This document shows, in pieces, positions 45,021-57,471 of a stretch of 64,000 nucleotides of DNA. The notes beneath the pieces were generated by a model that saw only the letters and a program-made list of their open reading frames with translations, searched no databases and had not been told where the DNA came from. How positions within the stretch are numbered: position 1 is the stretch's first letter; each line of letters starts with the position of its first letter. The DNA is taken from NCBI GenBank assembly GCA_948474755.1, contig CAOLHI010003116.1:62001-126000 (forward strand), given 5' to 3'. The DNA is from Ctenosaura bakeri (lineage: Eukaryota; Chordata; Lepidosauria; Squamata; Iguanidae). Both the position numbers and the translations under genes were made by a program.

Positions 45021-46865
45021 TGACCTAACACACCTCAAGACTCTCCTGGAATGCAGTGAACTTTCAATAGAGGTGTTCAACAGTTCTTCAGCTGGTGATT
45101 CAGCCAAGAAAGCAGTCCCCCAAAGTCTACAAAAACCTTTCCTCGAACATCAGAATCTTGCTTTTGATTAAGAACCTTAAGAGGTATTCTCAAAATCTTT
45201 GAAAAGTAGAGATGAAAGAAAATGTTTTCCTATTCACTTTTATTATTACAGTCCTTAAAAAAAACAGATTACGTGACAGTAGTTCAGTGCTGGCACAGGA
45301 CCAGCTATGCCAATCTTTTCATCTTTGATTGTGGTGTTAATATGACTGAAACCTAAAAATATTTTTTCTTTTTGCACCTTGAAAATTTGCGACACTTTTT
45401 ATCCCAATTGAGACAAGTGGCAGTTTTTCAGAACTGGTAGCGGATGAAGTCCCATTTGAACAACCAGAGTGGCTCTTTGCAATGTTACTGATGAAGTCTG
45501 CATGGTGGACATTTTTCCTGAGATAGAAAAGTCATTGGTGAGCATTACCTATGACTTTGTAACACAGGACAGCTTTGGAGAGCTGTTTCATCCATTCTTC
45601 ATGAGTATGGTATCTCACCTGCTCGGTAAACATTCATCCATTCTTGAGTTTCTATTTGTCTAGCATGATGTAAAAGCACACCATGGAATCCAATAAAGAC
45701 CCTGGATGGCATCCTGCTTGCTATTTTTGATGTTTAAAACAGACTTACAGCATCATAATTATTAGAATTCACATTCACTATTGTTGCACCATTGCAACAA
45801 CTAAAAGTGACCCTCAAAACCTAGCTTTAAAGCCAGACAGCCCCCTGAACGATTTCTGAGATCCTGGAGAATCAGTCACAGAGTGACGATGTCTTCTAGC
45901 AATGAGTCACTAAGCAACAAGCAGCATCAGGGTCACAACTGCTTGTTGTATCATGCCTCATTGCTGGGAGAGGGCTGGATGCATCATCACTCATACTCCT
46001 GCTCTCTAGTGCCTGGGAAATCTGTGTGTGTGTGTGTGTGTATGTATTTGGGATGGCTTCAAAGGTAGGTTTTGGGGTATAGCATCAGGAGATTATTTAC
46101 AAAGGAGCTCTGTCGTTGTTACCCCAAAACATGGGTGACTCAAGGATCCATCCACAATGCCAGTGCCTCCATGAAAAGGTGTGAAATATTAGCTCAAAGA
46201 GGAGGCCTCTGAGGATGGGGGTACAACATTATGAGATCTTTTACACCTATGTTTACCGGTACTAGTGCAGGGAAGAACCAGCCAGAGATCTAAAAGTAAG
46301 CTTATATGTTTTGTTGGGGGGAATTAACAATCTCAAAAGATCCAAGCAGTCTCACCATCAGACAAGGCTAACTAAAGGGAAAAGAGAGGAAAAGTTTGGA
46401 TAGTGAGAGTTCAAGTTGGTATTTACCAATCCAGTAAAGAGCGATGTGGCTTAAACTAGGGGTCCAAGGACAGTACAAATGGGAATCAGAGTGACAATGT
46501 GATGACCAGCAACCAGTGTACTGTGAGTTGACTAACCCAAAAATGGGGTTTAAACATTCTTTTTCCGCCTGGAGGGTGAAGGTATTAACGGCTCTCTGGC
46601 AGAGTAAACAGTGAAGTCCAAGGAGTGGACAGTGGGGTCCAGAATGGGCTGTTGGTCTTAGCATTAGGTGACATAGAGCTAATGGTAGTCTTGATAGCTC
46701 TTTTGATTGCTGGTGTGGAGACCAAAGGAAAGTCTAGTGGTTAGAGGAAGGACTAAGACAATCGACCATCCTGTGGGAACATCTCAGGCGCTATTGTCTC
46801 CAAATGTTGAGTTGTTGAAGGCTAAGTTCATTATCGCTAGAATTTCCTGGTGGTTTCCTAACTAT
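45021..46865. other. Unassigned DNA with a (GT)n microsatellite
   Basis: No element or exon recognised. (GT)n at 46023-46041. Confidence 0.4.
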
Positions 46866-47280
46866 GGCCCTTTTTGCACCGTACCTTGTCGCAGCAGTGG
46901 GGAGTGGCACTTGCACGAGCAGCCAATCACACGAGCAGCTCAAGACAGCCCTTCTTCCTCCCGCATGGCTTCTTGTTAGCGCCCCTTCCTTCCTTCCTTC
47001 CACAGCACAGTCTGGGAGTTGTAGGCTGCGCTGGGGGAAGGAAGCGCGACCGGGCTGGCTTGCCGACACACCGCACACGGGTAAGTGCACGAGGGCGCCG
47101 CAAGCATTGTGCCAGCGCAGAGTATTTTCGGCTTTAAGCTAAAAACCAAAAAATGCACGCGCGCCCCGCTTTAGCCTCGTGAGCATCGCACGAGTGGGAG
47201 TGCGTCATACGGAGCGATGCTCCCATTCGCGCGACACTCAAGCGGCGCTCGCGCAAGAAAAAAAGCATGTGGAAAGGGTG
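46866..47280. mobile_element. GC-rich non-autonomous DNA transposon, family C, copy 1
   Basis: The left terminus is GGCCCTTTTTGCACC after TAT; the right terminus is GTGGAAAGGGTG before CAA, so no duplication is visible and the right end may be damaged. Internal GCCAATCACACGAGCAGC, CTTCCACAGCACAGTCTGGG and TATTTTCGGCTTTAAGC align with the copies at 57072 and 62961. It is the most CpG-rich stretch of the window. Confidence 0.75.
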
Positions 47281-47521
47281 CAAGACCTGGCTTTCCCTTG
47301 AGATTTTATCTGACCTGATGTTGCAGTGTATGCGTTCAGCCAGCTTTTCCTCTTAGCCAGTATAGCCATGCAGCCATAGCAGTGTTTTATTTATATTTTA
47401 TGGCAATTAGATATTTTGCTAATTAAATGACAATAATGGTGGGTGTGTACAGCCTATTAAGAATATCACAGCAACATATCCTGATGTAGGACCTGAGCTC
47501 TTGTTTAGAGCCAGCTACTGG

Positions 47522-47664
47522 AGATAGCGTGGGGTAAGCCTGTTTATAGAGAAGCCTCAGACAAAGGCAAAGGCAATCCCTTTCTAAACAAATCTTGCCA
47601 AGAAAACCCAGTGATTGGTTTGCCTGAAGTTTGCCATAAATTGGAAATGAACAACAACAAAACC
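47522..47664 (+). mobile_element. Sauria-type SINE, internally deleted
   Basis: A remnant of the head (TAGCGTGGGGTA) is joined to the centre GAAGCCTCAGACAAAGGC, then AAATCTTGCCAAGAAAACCC and AAATGAACAACAACAAAACC. Most of the tRNA-like region is missing. Confidence 0.75.
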
Positions 47665-47827
47665 TGTTTATACATTGTTTAATTCAGTACCTCCAGGGTT
47701 ATGTACAGTAGCTCATAAATCACAAGAAAATAGTTGAGGGCAGTAAATGGTAGTATTAGATAATCACAACCAACTTTTAAAAAAATGACATAATATGTTT
47801 GGCATGCTATATTGCTTAACACCACAA

Positions 47828-48420
47828 GACATCAATGTAAGTCAGGAATGGGTGACCTTCAGGGGATGGAGGCCACATTGCCATCCTGCAAGACCTTTGA
47901 GGACCACACCTCACTGAATTTTTTTCAATTAAAAAAAAAGAAGAAACTTAAATGTCCCCATGCTCTCAAGGGGTAGTGGGGAATATCTTGCTGTCACCCC
48001 TGCACTTGGGCTGTTTTAAGCCCAGAGATTGAAAAAAAGGCTGAGTGGGGACATGGTAACATTGCAGCATTTATAGTTAAAGAAACTTTCTTCCCAATAT
48101 TGAGGAGGGTTCTGAGGGTCATCAGGGACCTCAAAATTGTCTTGGGGGCTATGCTATACTTGACCTATCCCAGTGTAGGTTCTGGGCAGACCTTCTTGGG
48201 GTGAGAACTATATAAGCAATAGACCACCACTGAAAAGGTCCTTTCCTCATCCTTCTGCTCACTTTAGATAGTGGGGATTCTCAGAAGAACAGGGTTTAGT
48301 CTATAGTTTTTCTCCCCCCTACTGCCTTATGAAGGCAGACAACTTATATGAGGGAGATGCTTGACACTTCAAAGGCATCAATGTAGGCCAGGAATGGGTG
48401 GGGCTGGGGCCCACATTGCC
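47828..48420. repeat. Two direct repeats about 540 bp apart
   Basis: CATCAATGTAAGTCAGGAAT...GGCCACATTGCCA at 47831-47884 recurs as CATCAATGTAGGCCAGGAAT...GGCCCACATTGCCA at 48376-48421. Either a segmental duplication or two copies of one element; the 540 bp between show no familiar element apart from a faint L2-like stretch near 48180-48290. Confidence 0.5.
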
Positions 48421-50351
48421 ACAATGATATAATGCATTGTAGAAAATGACAGAGATAGCCTCACAAAGAAATTGAGTGAGGATACCTTGGCACTGTCTTG
48501 AGGTGTGATGGCGCTGTGGACTAAACCAGAACTGACAAAATGCATGTAATGAAGAGGATCATTAAAAAATCTGGGGAGCAAAAGCAGATGTTCTGGTGCC
48601 AGTGAACTCTACATCTCTGGTGCAAAAGGAGTTCTGGATGCAGTTGACAATGCCTGTAGCCACACAGCAATTCCAGAGCAGGCATATTTTCACCCATTTA
48701 CTGTCCTTGATCAAAGATGGAACAGTTAGGTTCATGGCCCCAATAAAATACTATTAATATGAGGTTATGAAGACTGAAAGGTAACAGTCCTTATTTTACT
48801 TTTCTATTTCATTATCTTTTTTTCTCATGTTTGTTTGAAGAAGTAACCTTGTTCCTAACTAAAGGTCATATTACCAGCTGCACAAAAGACTATTTCCTAC
48901 TACACACTTTATTTTCCTACTGCACATAATGTGTCCAGCTGCACATTAGAATAATACCTGCTGAGTAAAGGGTCAGTTGATGGAAATGGAGAGATACTGT
49001 CCAATATCTAGGTCCCTTTAAGGATATACACCAGGACACTTGAGCTGTTCTAGGAAACAGACCAGAGGTCATTGGCACCCTTTTAGCATCAGCAAAACAT
49101 GGTTTCAGTATCCAGTTCCAGTTAGTAGTGTTGGCAGGGCTGGCCCCTGTCTTTAGGGAGAGAGAGACAGCCACTGCTGCCAGCACATCTATGTACTAAC
49201 CCTGCCTTATACAACAAGGGCAAAGTACCAATAAAATCAATACAATCCCACATGCTGAGACATGAGGAGTAGACAGACCTAATGTGGGCCACAGAGTCTG
49301 TCCTGTGTCTCTTAATCTGGCCTTCTGCTCTCACTAGCTGTCAGTAAAGGATTCCGTACCATCTCAGAGGAGAGGATACAGTACCATCACCATTGCAGAA
49401 GAAACAGTGAACTGCCAACCCAACCAAATGATATAGAATGGAAGAGGTACCATCTTGTCCCTTTCCTCAGGTGAGGTGTCCTGTATAATTAGCATTATAG
49501 TAGAAAGATGTCATTATGATGCAAACATAGTTTAGATTGAACATACCACAATCCATCTCCTAGACTTCTAAGCACTGCCTGAAGATACTTGATGGTTCTA
49601 TGTATAAAATGACTACCAAAGTCATCCTTCTGGTGAAGGATGAGTGGTGGACTGAGGTAAGGGAACTTATTCTAGAGTATTGTTGCCCAGTAGGAACAAT
49701 GAAAAGACAGAGAGGGCTTTCCTTAGCTTGAAGTTCATGCCTTTTGTATTTGAAACAGTTGTGGAAAATAGCCAAGATGTAATAATAATGGGTGGATGGG
49801 GGGGTGTTCCTGGAAAGCAAGCCAGAGCCAGCTGGGTTTGTTCCAGTTGCTAGACAGAAGATTATGCTTGCACAGCTGCTACTAAAGCTAATCTATAACA
49901 TAAGGCTGTTAGTAATTCAACTCCTTGCTTTGCCCCTACATGATTATGAAAGACCTTTGGACACAATTCACTATGTCAAAATATTTTCATTTCTCCCAAG
50001 AATTCAGTGGTCCGTTTCACCCATAACATTTCCTATCTTGAAATCATTGCTTGGAGATGAGAAACATGGAATGGATTCCTACCTGTCTTCCTCTCCCCTC
50101 CCCTCCCCTTCCTCCTCTGTGTGCATGGATTTCCCACTTCCTTCTATGATTAGCTGCATCTATAATATAGCCTTGTGAAGGTACAAGGTGCCTTATATTT
50201 ATCAGACCATTGCCCGGTCTAATTTGTACTGTCAACTCTGATTGACAGTAGTTACTCTCCAGACTTTCAGGTAGGATTCTTTTCTAGGCCTACTTGAGAT
50301 CTCTGGTATTCTCTGGCAGTTTCTCAATTAAGCTCTAACCCAACCTCAACT
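48421..50351. other. Unassigned DNA
   Basis: No recognised element. A 128-codon plus-strand frame (49792-50178) lacks recognisable features; a short CCCTC repeat lies near 50090-50112. Confidence 0.4.
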
Positions 50352-50441
50352 CTGGCCCCTCCTGAAACTGCAAACCCCAGGGTACCATAGGATGTTGAAA
50401 GTGGAATAATTGTGCTACAAGAGTGTAGTGCGGAAATGGCC
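50352..50441. mobile_element. Small palindromic MITE, right half only
   Basis: CCCCTCCTGAAACTGCAAAC, GGATGTTGAAAGTGGAATAA and TGCGGAAATGGCC correspond to the right half of the 26406-26564 element; the left arm is gone. Confidence 0.7.
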
Positions 50442-53400
50442 CATGTTTCACATCATGGTCTTCAGTAATCCTGTTCAAGTCTGATTTGTCCTGATGCAGA
50501 TACAACATTCCAGTCTGATTATTGCAGCATAATACTAGACATGGGGCAATTTTATATGAAGCAGTGGGGAGGGGAAGAGAAAGAAGTTACTCCATCATGT
50601 ATTCCTGATTTAGAAACAGGAGTATGATATCTGAATTGAGCTTATACCCATCAATGCAATAGTTAAAAATTTGACACAGTGGAAGTTCTTTGTCCACACT
50701 TCTAGAATTCTACACGTCTAGAACATTAGAGTTCTCTATTTTATAGGTTTTGCCACGTGTGTTACTTACATTGTAATTTACCTGTATTTTTCTACTCACT
50801 TTTGCAAATATAACTTTTTGATTACTTCTCAGAGATTATACATGGGTCTCTTCATAAAGTACCTTTCAGTTCTTCTTTTAAAACATTACTGAAAAGAAAT
50901 GCAGTTTATTGATGATCTTTCAACTTGACTCTAAAATTTCATCTAAAAAAATGGACTTTTGATGTACAGTTACATGAAAAGTAATTTTGTTGCCCAGACG
51001 CTTTTGAAGGTCAGCAAATCTCTAGCTTCTAATTACCATTATTTTCTCATTTCCACCCCATATGTGCCATTGGAAATTCTGCTGATGCTGTAAAGAAAAT
51101 TAAATCTCCAGTTTTGCTTTTTCTTTTTTACATACTCAGAGCTTTTACTTTACTTACCTTACTTGGATAGCAGAAGAGCCAGGCTCTTAAATATCATTGG
51201 ATCTGGCAGCTTGAAGCTAGAAACCTTATTTAGCTTGTCTTAAAATAAATCTATGCTATACAGGAGTATTTTAGGAGGTAAAACAAATACACATACAATG
51301 TAAAAGTTTTTAAAATTTGGTGATGAAGAGTCATATGTAGAGAAAACATTGCTGTTTTTGAAGGTGTTGTCTCTGTTAAATTATTAAAAAAGAAATCCAA
51401 CACGCATAGCTCAGATGGAAAAGAGCTTTTTTTTTTAAAAAAAGAAGGTACTATAAGAAACAGAAAAGCCATTCATAAAAATGGAACTTCAATTAGATAG
51501 ACTTTTCACACTGTAAAGTGAAAAAAATCTATCTCAGAATGTAAACTGATATTTTAGTTGTATATCTGAGAAAGTGAGACCACGAACTCAGCAGGAATGG
51601 GTTGTAAAGCTGCCTTTTCTTAAATCCTTCGAGTAAAGTAAAAATGTTGCTGATGGAGACAAATACCACCTTGCCCACACCATTTGTTGCGTGGGCGAAG
51701 CCATTCTCAGACTGTGCTCCAAAGTACAAAACAAATTATAATTCAGAAAAACTCAGGCTGCTTTAAACCATTTCCCCCCTGTCCTAGGACAACAGATGCA
51801 AAATGAGGCTCTTGTCAAAGAAGAATAAGGTATAACCACATGTAAATGTTGGGACTTTTGAGAACTGGTGCTAAAGGCAAGTCCATGGTTACTGTGGGGT
51901 GGAGAAACAATTTTATGTGTCAGTGGCATCTACTGATGAGATTTGACCAGCAAACTGCATTTGGGGCAGAGGGGCTCCAGGTGATGACATGGGACTTCTT
52001 TGTACAGAAGAAAACTGCTGCTACACTTCCCCTCCCTTTTCTAGCCATTTTTTTTTTACCTCAGGCCCAATATTTATCTCAAATGTTATCATCTAACTAA
52101 TGCAAATTATGAGCAACTGAGTTAAAATAATACAAGTATCTGGACTGCTCATGTTTAGAAAACAGGAAGTAGGAAAATGACACACCATTGACACTACAAT
52201 AAAAAAAAATCCACATACTGTCCATATGTCTTTTCTTTTCTGGGCAAATATATTTTCTATGCTGTTCCAAGCAGGAGAGCAAGGCTGAGAAACCAATAAC
52301 TAGGAGAACCACTACTCCCATCGTCACCACTACTTGCCAGAATTTTTGTGACTGATGGCAATGGACAGTCAACAATTTGGAAGGTTCCAGGTTCCTTACT
52401 CTGTTATAGATCCAATAACCTGCAGTTTTGCTGGTTTGCTAAGATAGTGTTCTTTAGACAGGTGCTTTAGGTAAGTCCTCAGAATATACCCAATGCACAG
52501 TGCATTCACACCCCATGCAAATCTGTAGTGCAAACTGATACTTTATTAGTACTGGATCCAGAATTCCAGAATCTCCTGGTAATAATTCAGGAGCAAGAAG
52601 GCATATATATCATATCTTGCTAATTCAAAACTAGATTAATGGGAATAAAAGAAACCACATTTTATTTGCTATTTGCCTTTTTAAGGTTGTAGCTTCTGAA
52701 GAGGGAGGGAGCAAAAATAAGGACATTACTGTCCCAAATAAGAATTCTGTTCCCCCATGAAATTTTCCTTCACTCCCCAAAATTTCTAGCATTGCAGAAC
52801 CTGAGATAATGGTAAAATGTTACACTTAGAACTCTTATATTTGCTGTGTTTGCATTCCCTTGTTAACTTTGCGGCTCCTTTTCTTTGGATCCCTGAACTG
52901 TATTTCTCAAAGCTCAACGGAAATTTTAAGTTACTGCAGTGCTAGAAATTTGGAGAGTGATGGAAAATGTCATTCAGGGGGCAGAATTCTTATTCGGGGG
53001 GTAATGCCCTCATTTTGGCCACCATAGCTACCCTCCTGCCTTTTATTGTCCCTCCATTCCTATTATAGATCAGTAGGACATGTTCACCCAGATTTCCTGT
53101 TCTGATCATGTCAGGCATTCTTCTGTGGAGAAGAATGGGTGTTTCCAGGGACCACTGAAACCTCATGCTCCATGACATGTATTTTGCCAGAACTTTAACC
53201 CAAGAGGTCTACTGTACTTTCATTCTTTGCAATTTGCCAGTAGTAGGGGAAAACTACAAATACCTGTCAACAGAAATGCTGTGAATTCAGTGTCCCTGTT
53301 TTCTAAATCAGAACTTTGCAAAAATATGTCTGGGAGATATATATATATATATATATGTGCTGAAACAGTACTTTGAGAAAGAGATGGAGAAAGGGAAAAA

Positions 53401-53519
53401 AGAGCGAGAGATTAAACTTGTCTTTACAGCAGGAATCAGTTTAGTCACATATCCAGTGACTAGCATACTTAATAAGTGATTTATCCTGCTCTTCATTTAT
53501 TATGGCAGGGATGAAATGG
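50442..53519. other. Unassigned DNA with one (AT)n microsatellite
   Basis: About 3.1 kb without recognised repeats. (AT)n at 53337-53356. The region 51525-51775 has exon- or CNE-like complexity, including CCCACACCATTTGTTGCGTG, but its 66-codon minus-strand frame is not recognisable. Confidence 0.35.
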
Positions 53520-53840
53520 TATGCAAGGACAGGATATAATCCGTTCACACTCTGCAGGCGATGGCACAGAGTGATGCTGGCAGCCCCACATTAGGCTTCA
53601 TTAACCCTGGAACATGCTGCATATTCAGGCTTGGCACTCTTATCCTGACTGCAAGCAGTAACCCGTGAGTAATCGTATTACCTACAACCAACTGTATCCA
53701 CATGGAATCGGGGAACACAATTACAGCCTTTTGAGATTCAATTATGAAGCTGTGGGCATTCTGGTGTTTGAAACTCTTGATGTAGGCTTCAACAGCCCCT
53801 TTGAGAAAGACTGTTACATCAGGAGATGTAGTAAATAACA
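53520..53840. other. Candidate conserved non-coding element
   Basis: Complex, repeat-free sequence with words such as GAGTAATCGTATTACCTAC, TTCAATTATGAAGCTGTGGG and GGCTTCATTAACCCTGG. A 98-codon minus-strand frame (53545-53841) spans it, but the peptide is not recognisable. Confidence 0.3.
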
Positions 53841-54237
53841 AATGTAATGAACAACTCTTCTTCCTTCCCTCTCCACCATCTTACATTGATATGTGTCCAA
53901 AAAGAACTTTTCAACATAAGCAGGAATCCAGGAAATGCCTCCCACTGGATGAAGTGCTTTAGTCACAGAAAGTGCCACCACCCCATTTTCAGATATCCCT
54001 TCTCACTGGTACCCTTGTTCTCTCCTTCCCTCTTCCCCGGTGTTCACCTCTGGCAACAAAGTTATTCTACGTAGCAGTTTCAAAGGCGGTGGAGGTAAGA
54101 AGTCTCTTTCTGCCAGCCTAGTTGCATGTGGCTAAGTCTCAATTCAACCCAAATAAGCATTCTTATTTATCCACAGCTCTGACTGTGAGAAAATGACCTT
54201 TAGAAATTCTCCATTGTGCTTGAGGAAAGAAATGGTT

Positions 54238-54263
54238 TGTGTGTGTGTGTATGTGTGTGTGTT
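54238..54263. repeat. (GT)n microsatellite
   Basis: GT repeats interrupted once by AT. Confidence 0.85.
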
Positions 54264-57071
54264 TTGTTGATTTTCTGCACATGGAGGACTTTCTCAGAGG
54301 TACAACTACCTGAACCCAGTAGTTCTAGGGTAACTTCATTTCTCCAGCCCCTCAATAGTTTTTGTTTGTCTCTTTCATTGTTTGAACTGCCCATGCAAGT
54401 GATAACAACAGCAATAATGCTAGCAGCCTGGCCATTATTTTATGTTTTCAACAGTGCCTTCTACTTGCTTCATTCTGTGACATTGTGGTAGTGGTTGGGA
54501 GGCAGCCATGCTGTTTATCCCAAGACTGTTTATCAGAAAATGTCTTCCAATATATTTTGGCTCAGTAGTGGTTGTTACTTTTCAAGATTCTACAGCTTTC
54601 TCATGGATTTCTGAATGTTACCTTTTTTTCATATGTTTCATTTACTGCAGATATTGTAAAAATGCTTATAAGATGGATCCTTGTCCTGTATAGGGGATGG
54701 TAACATTGTTGTCTTGCTCCAGAAAAGAGATAGAAGGAACACAGTGTCTTTCAATTGTCCAAAAGTTTGATTTTCCCATGATGGAGACTTCTAATTTTCT
54801 GCCTCATTCTCACAAACTTTTAGAATTTGTTTTGATGATGTTTTGTGCTTGCAGGAACACTGCAAGATGGTTAGGAGTGCTGCATTTCCCTTTGTTACGC
54901 ATCTTTTCATCCCTCTGTAGCTTCCCTCGTTGCTCACACTTCCTGCTCTGAAAAAGCCCTGTGGGAGGAGATACCTCAAAGGCTTTGATTGCAGCGTGGG
55001 AAGCAGAAAAAGCTCTAGCTGCCCATGGAGACGACTATATGATGAAAGACAGGACATTCACACACAGTTCTCACAAATAAGGCAAGCAGAAGAATCTTTA
55101 GCCCTGACCATGAGAAAGACGTACTTTGAGGCAAAGAGATACGTATGTCCTCTTAAGTTCTGTTGATATTGAGATGTACTAATGTTGTTTTCTGTTTCTC
55201 TGTTAGCTTCTAGGTGCTGTTTGGTGGCTGTTTGATGAGGCAACAGATCCTGATCTGCAGCCATAACATGGTTTACTGGGCAGCATGTCAGGCCTGAACT
55301 TGCCACTTTGGGGCACAACTGGAGTGTGCTGTTTCAGCCACTGTAGAATGGTTTGCGAGAAGAGGCCTCCTTTGGAATGGTTTGTTGCCTCTTTTGTTTG
55401 AGCACCATTTGGGGCTTTCTCCTTGTGTTTTAGTCATTCACCTTGATGAGAATGATTTGGATTTGCTGAAGGTCAAGGCCCTTATTGTCCACACTCTGTG
55501 TGATTTTCATGTTATTCAGAGCAGATGGTCTGGTTTAACCCTTGTTTGATCTACTGTCTTGCCACACCCAGTATGGCATGGTGAAGGGGATCCCAAGTGC
55601 TTTTACCTTGCCTGTAAAAAGGTAAGTAGGGAAGTCTGGAATGTCCTGAATAAGTGGTTGGACCACTTTCTCCACCATAGTTTGCTGATGGCCAGAACAA
55701 TACAGGGCTGATGATATTCATTTGTTGGGAGAGGGCAATATATTATTCCTGGGGGTTTACAACAGGAGTGAGGGCCATATTGGATGGCCTGGTAGGGGAA
55801 AAAAATTAAGCAGATCCTTGTCTCTTGTTCAAGGCAAGTAGCTGGGAAACATAAAAATTGAGTGTACACCTTTGACACCCTTTTGGTGTAGAGTCGGGCT
55901 ATGGAACTTCCTCTTTAGGTCCTGGGAACAGCTAGTGGGAAAGGAGGCTACCTTTGAAGTGAACCTGGGGGGTTTGGCTCACACTTATAGAGTCCTGGGA
56001 CTTAGGTGGGTGTTTTCCAGTAGAAAGCCAGCCAGGGAGAAATCTAAGTATTGGATTGTCCTTGGGGTTCAGGTGTTTTGCCCAAGTGAAGGCTGAGGAG
56101 GTAGTCAAGGAGTGATATCTGGGCTCAGCTGGAGCTGTGTCAGGTTTCTGCCTGTTCTTGCTCTTTTCCAGCTTCAACACAATGTAAATAATTTTAGGTT
56201 AAATAAAATGGCCCTTATTTAGCCCACTTTTCTGCATTTGGTCTCATTATTCCATGGCTGATCATCAGTAAATCATGGAATACAAAAAGCCCTCAGAAAC
56301 TGAATTGTTTTCAAGGACTTGCAGCATGCAGAAAAGCAATAAAACTATTTGTGCTTGCCAAGGAGAATAAAATTTATGAAGATTTACATCTCTAGATGGT
56401 TCTCACGTCAGTGGTGTGGTGAATCTGTTCTGGACTTCATCTGAGCATTAAAAGTTGCTGTTGAAGCTGCTGAAATTCCTTTTGGGAAAGTGTTAAGCAT
56501 GTAGTTGAAGTTCAGACTAAAACACAAAATGGATCCACTACCACACCAATAGGGGAGCCACCAGCAGCAACTGTTCACAATTGTATCTGAGTTGTATGTC
56601 TCTCCTTCCCAAAGTTTCCTCTTTGGTGATTGTGGATTTGGGGAAGTTGACAGTCAGTGAGGGTTCAGAGTGCATTTAAAATATGCAACAGAAATAAAAA
56701 CAAAAAGAAATGCAGCACCTTCAACTTCCTTGTTACTGCACCATACACCCCCACTCTGTGGGATGTGCTATTTTCATAATTGGACATATTTTATGGCTGA
56801 AACACAGGTTTGAAAATGTATGGCTGGATGCATATGCCAGACATGACCAGGTCATAAATTCAGAGGGGATTAGGCGGGAAAGCCCTATGCTGTTGGGCTT
56901 GGAATAATCCTTTCAAAAACTGTAAGTTGTGAGTACTCCTGAAAACAATAGCCAGTGAAACTGCCCAGGTGAAGCAATCAGGGACCCCTACTGTGAGCAT
57001 ATCCTATGGAGATCTTCTCTGTTTACACTACCTGACCAAAACATTAAGAGATTGTTATGATTCCTATCAAT
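54264..57071. other. Unassigned DNA
   Basis: About 2.8 kb. The part from about 55.2 to 56.2 kb has the feel of an old retroelement end (a polyadenylation-like GGTTAAATAAAATGG at about 56197), but no family could be fixed. Confidence 0.35.
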
Positions 57072-57471
57072 GGCTCTTTCTGCACCTTACCTTTTTCCAG
57101 CACTGGGGCATGGGGATCATGTGAGCAGCCTCTGGCAAGAGGCTCTTGCATCCGGGGTCCTTCGGCTCCGCACGAGCTGCCTGCTCGCGCGCGAGCCCCG
57201 CCTCTTCCTTCCGCAGTGCAGGCTGGGACCGGAAGCATGACCGACATGGCTCTGGAGGCTCTGCATGCCAGGTAACTGTGTGTGGGACCCGGGAACAATG
57301 CTCAATCATGCACCATTTTCGGCTTCTAGCCGAAAATGAAAAAGTGTGCAATCAGTGTCTGCTGGCCCCTGGAGCGTTGTGCGATTGTGAGTGTGTTGTG
57401 CAGATCGCTCCTCACAATCACACGATGCTCCAGGCCCCCTTTCGCATGGAAAATGCTGTACAGAAAGGGCC
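57072..57471. mobile_element. GC-rich non-autonomous DNA transposon, family C, copy 2 (400 bp)
   Basis: Termini are GGCTCTTTCTGCACC and ACAGAAAGGGCC, flanked by AAT (57069-57071 and 57472-57474). It contains a perfect 10-bp-arm hairpin, ATTTTCGGCT/AGCCGAAAAT, at 57315-57337. An inverted pair GTGCGATTGTGAG/CTCACAATCACAC lies near 57378-57424. The 162-codon plus-strand frame starting here runs out into flanking DNA and is not a transposase. Confidence 0.87.

Noticed and set aside
46866..47280. CpG-island promoter
   Set aside because: Boundaries, termini and internal sequence match the transposon family at 57072 and 62961.
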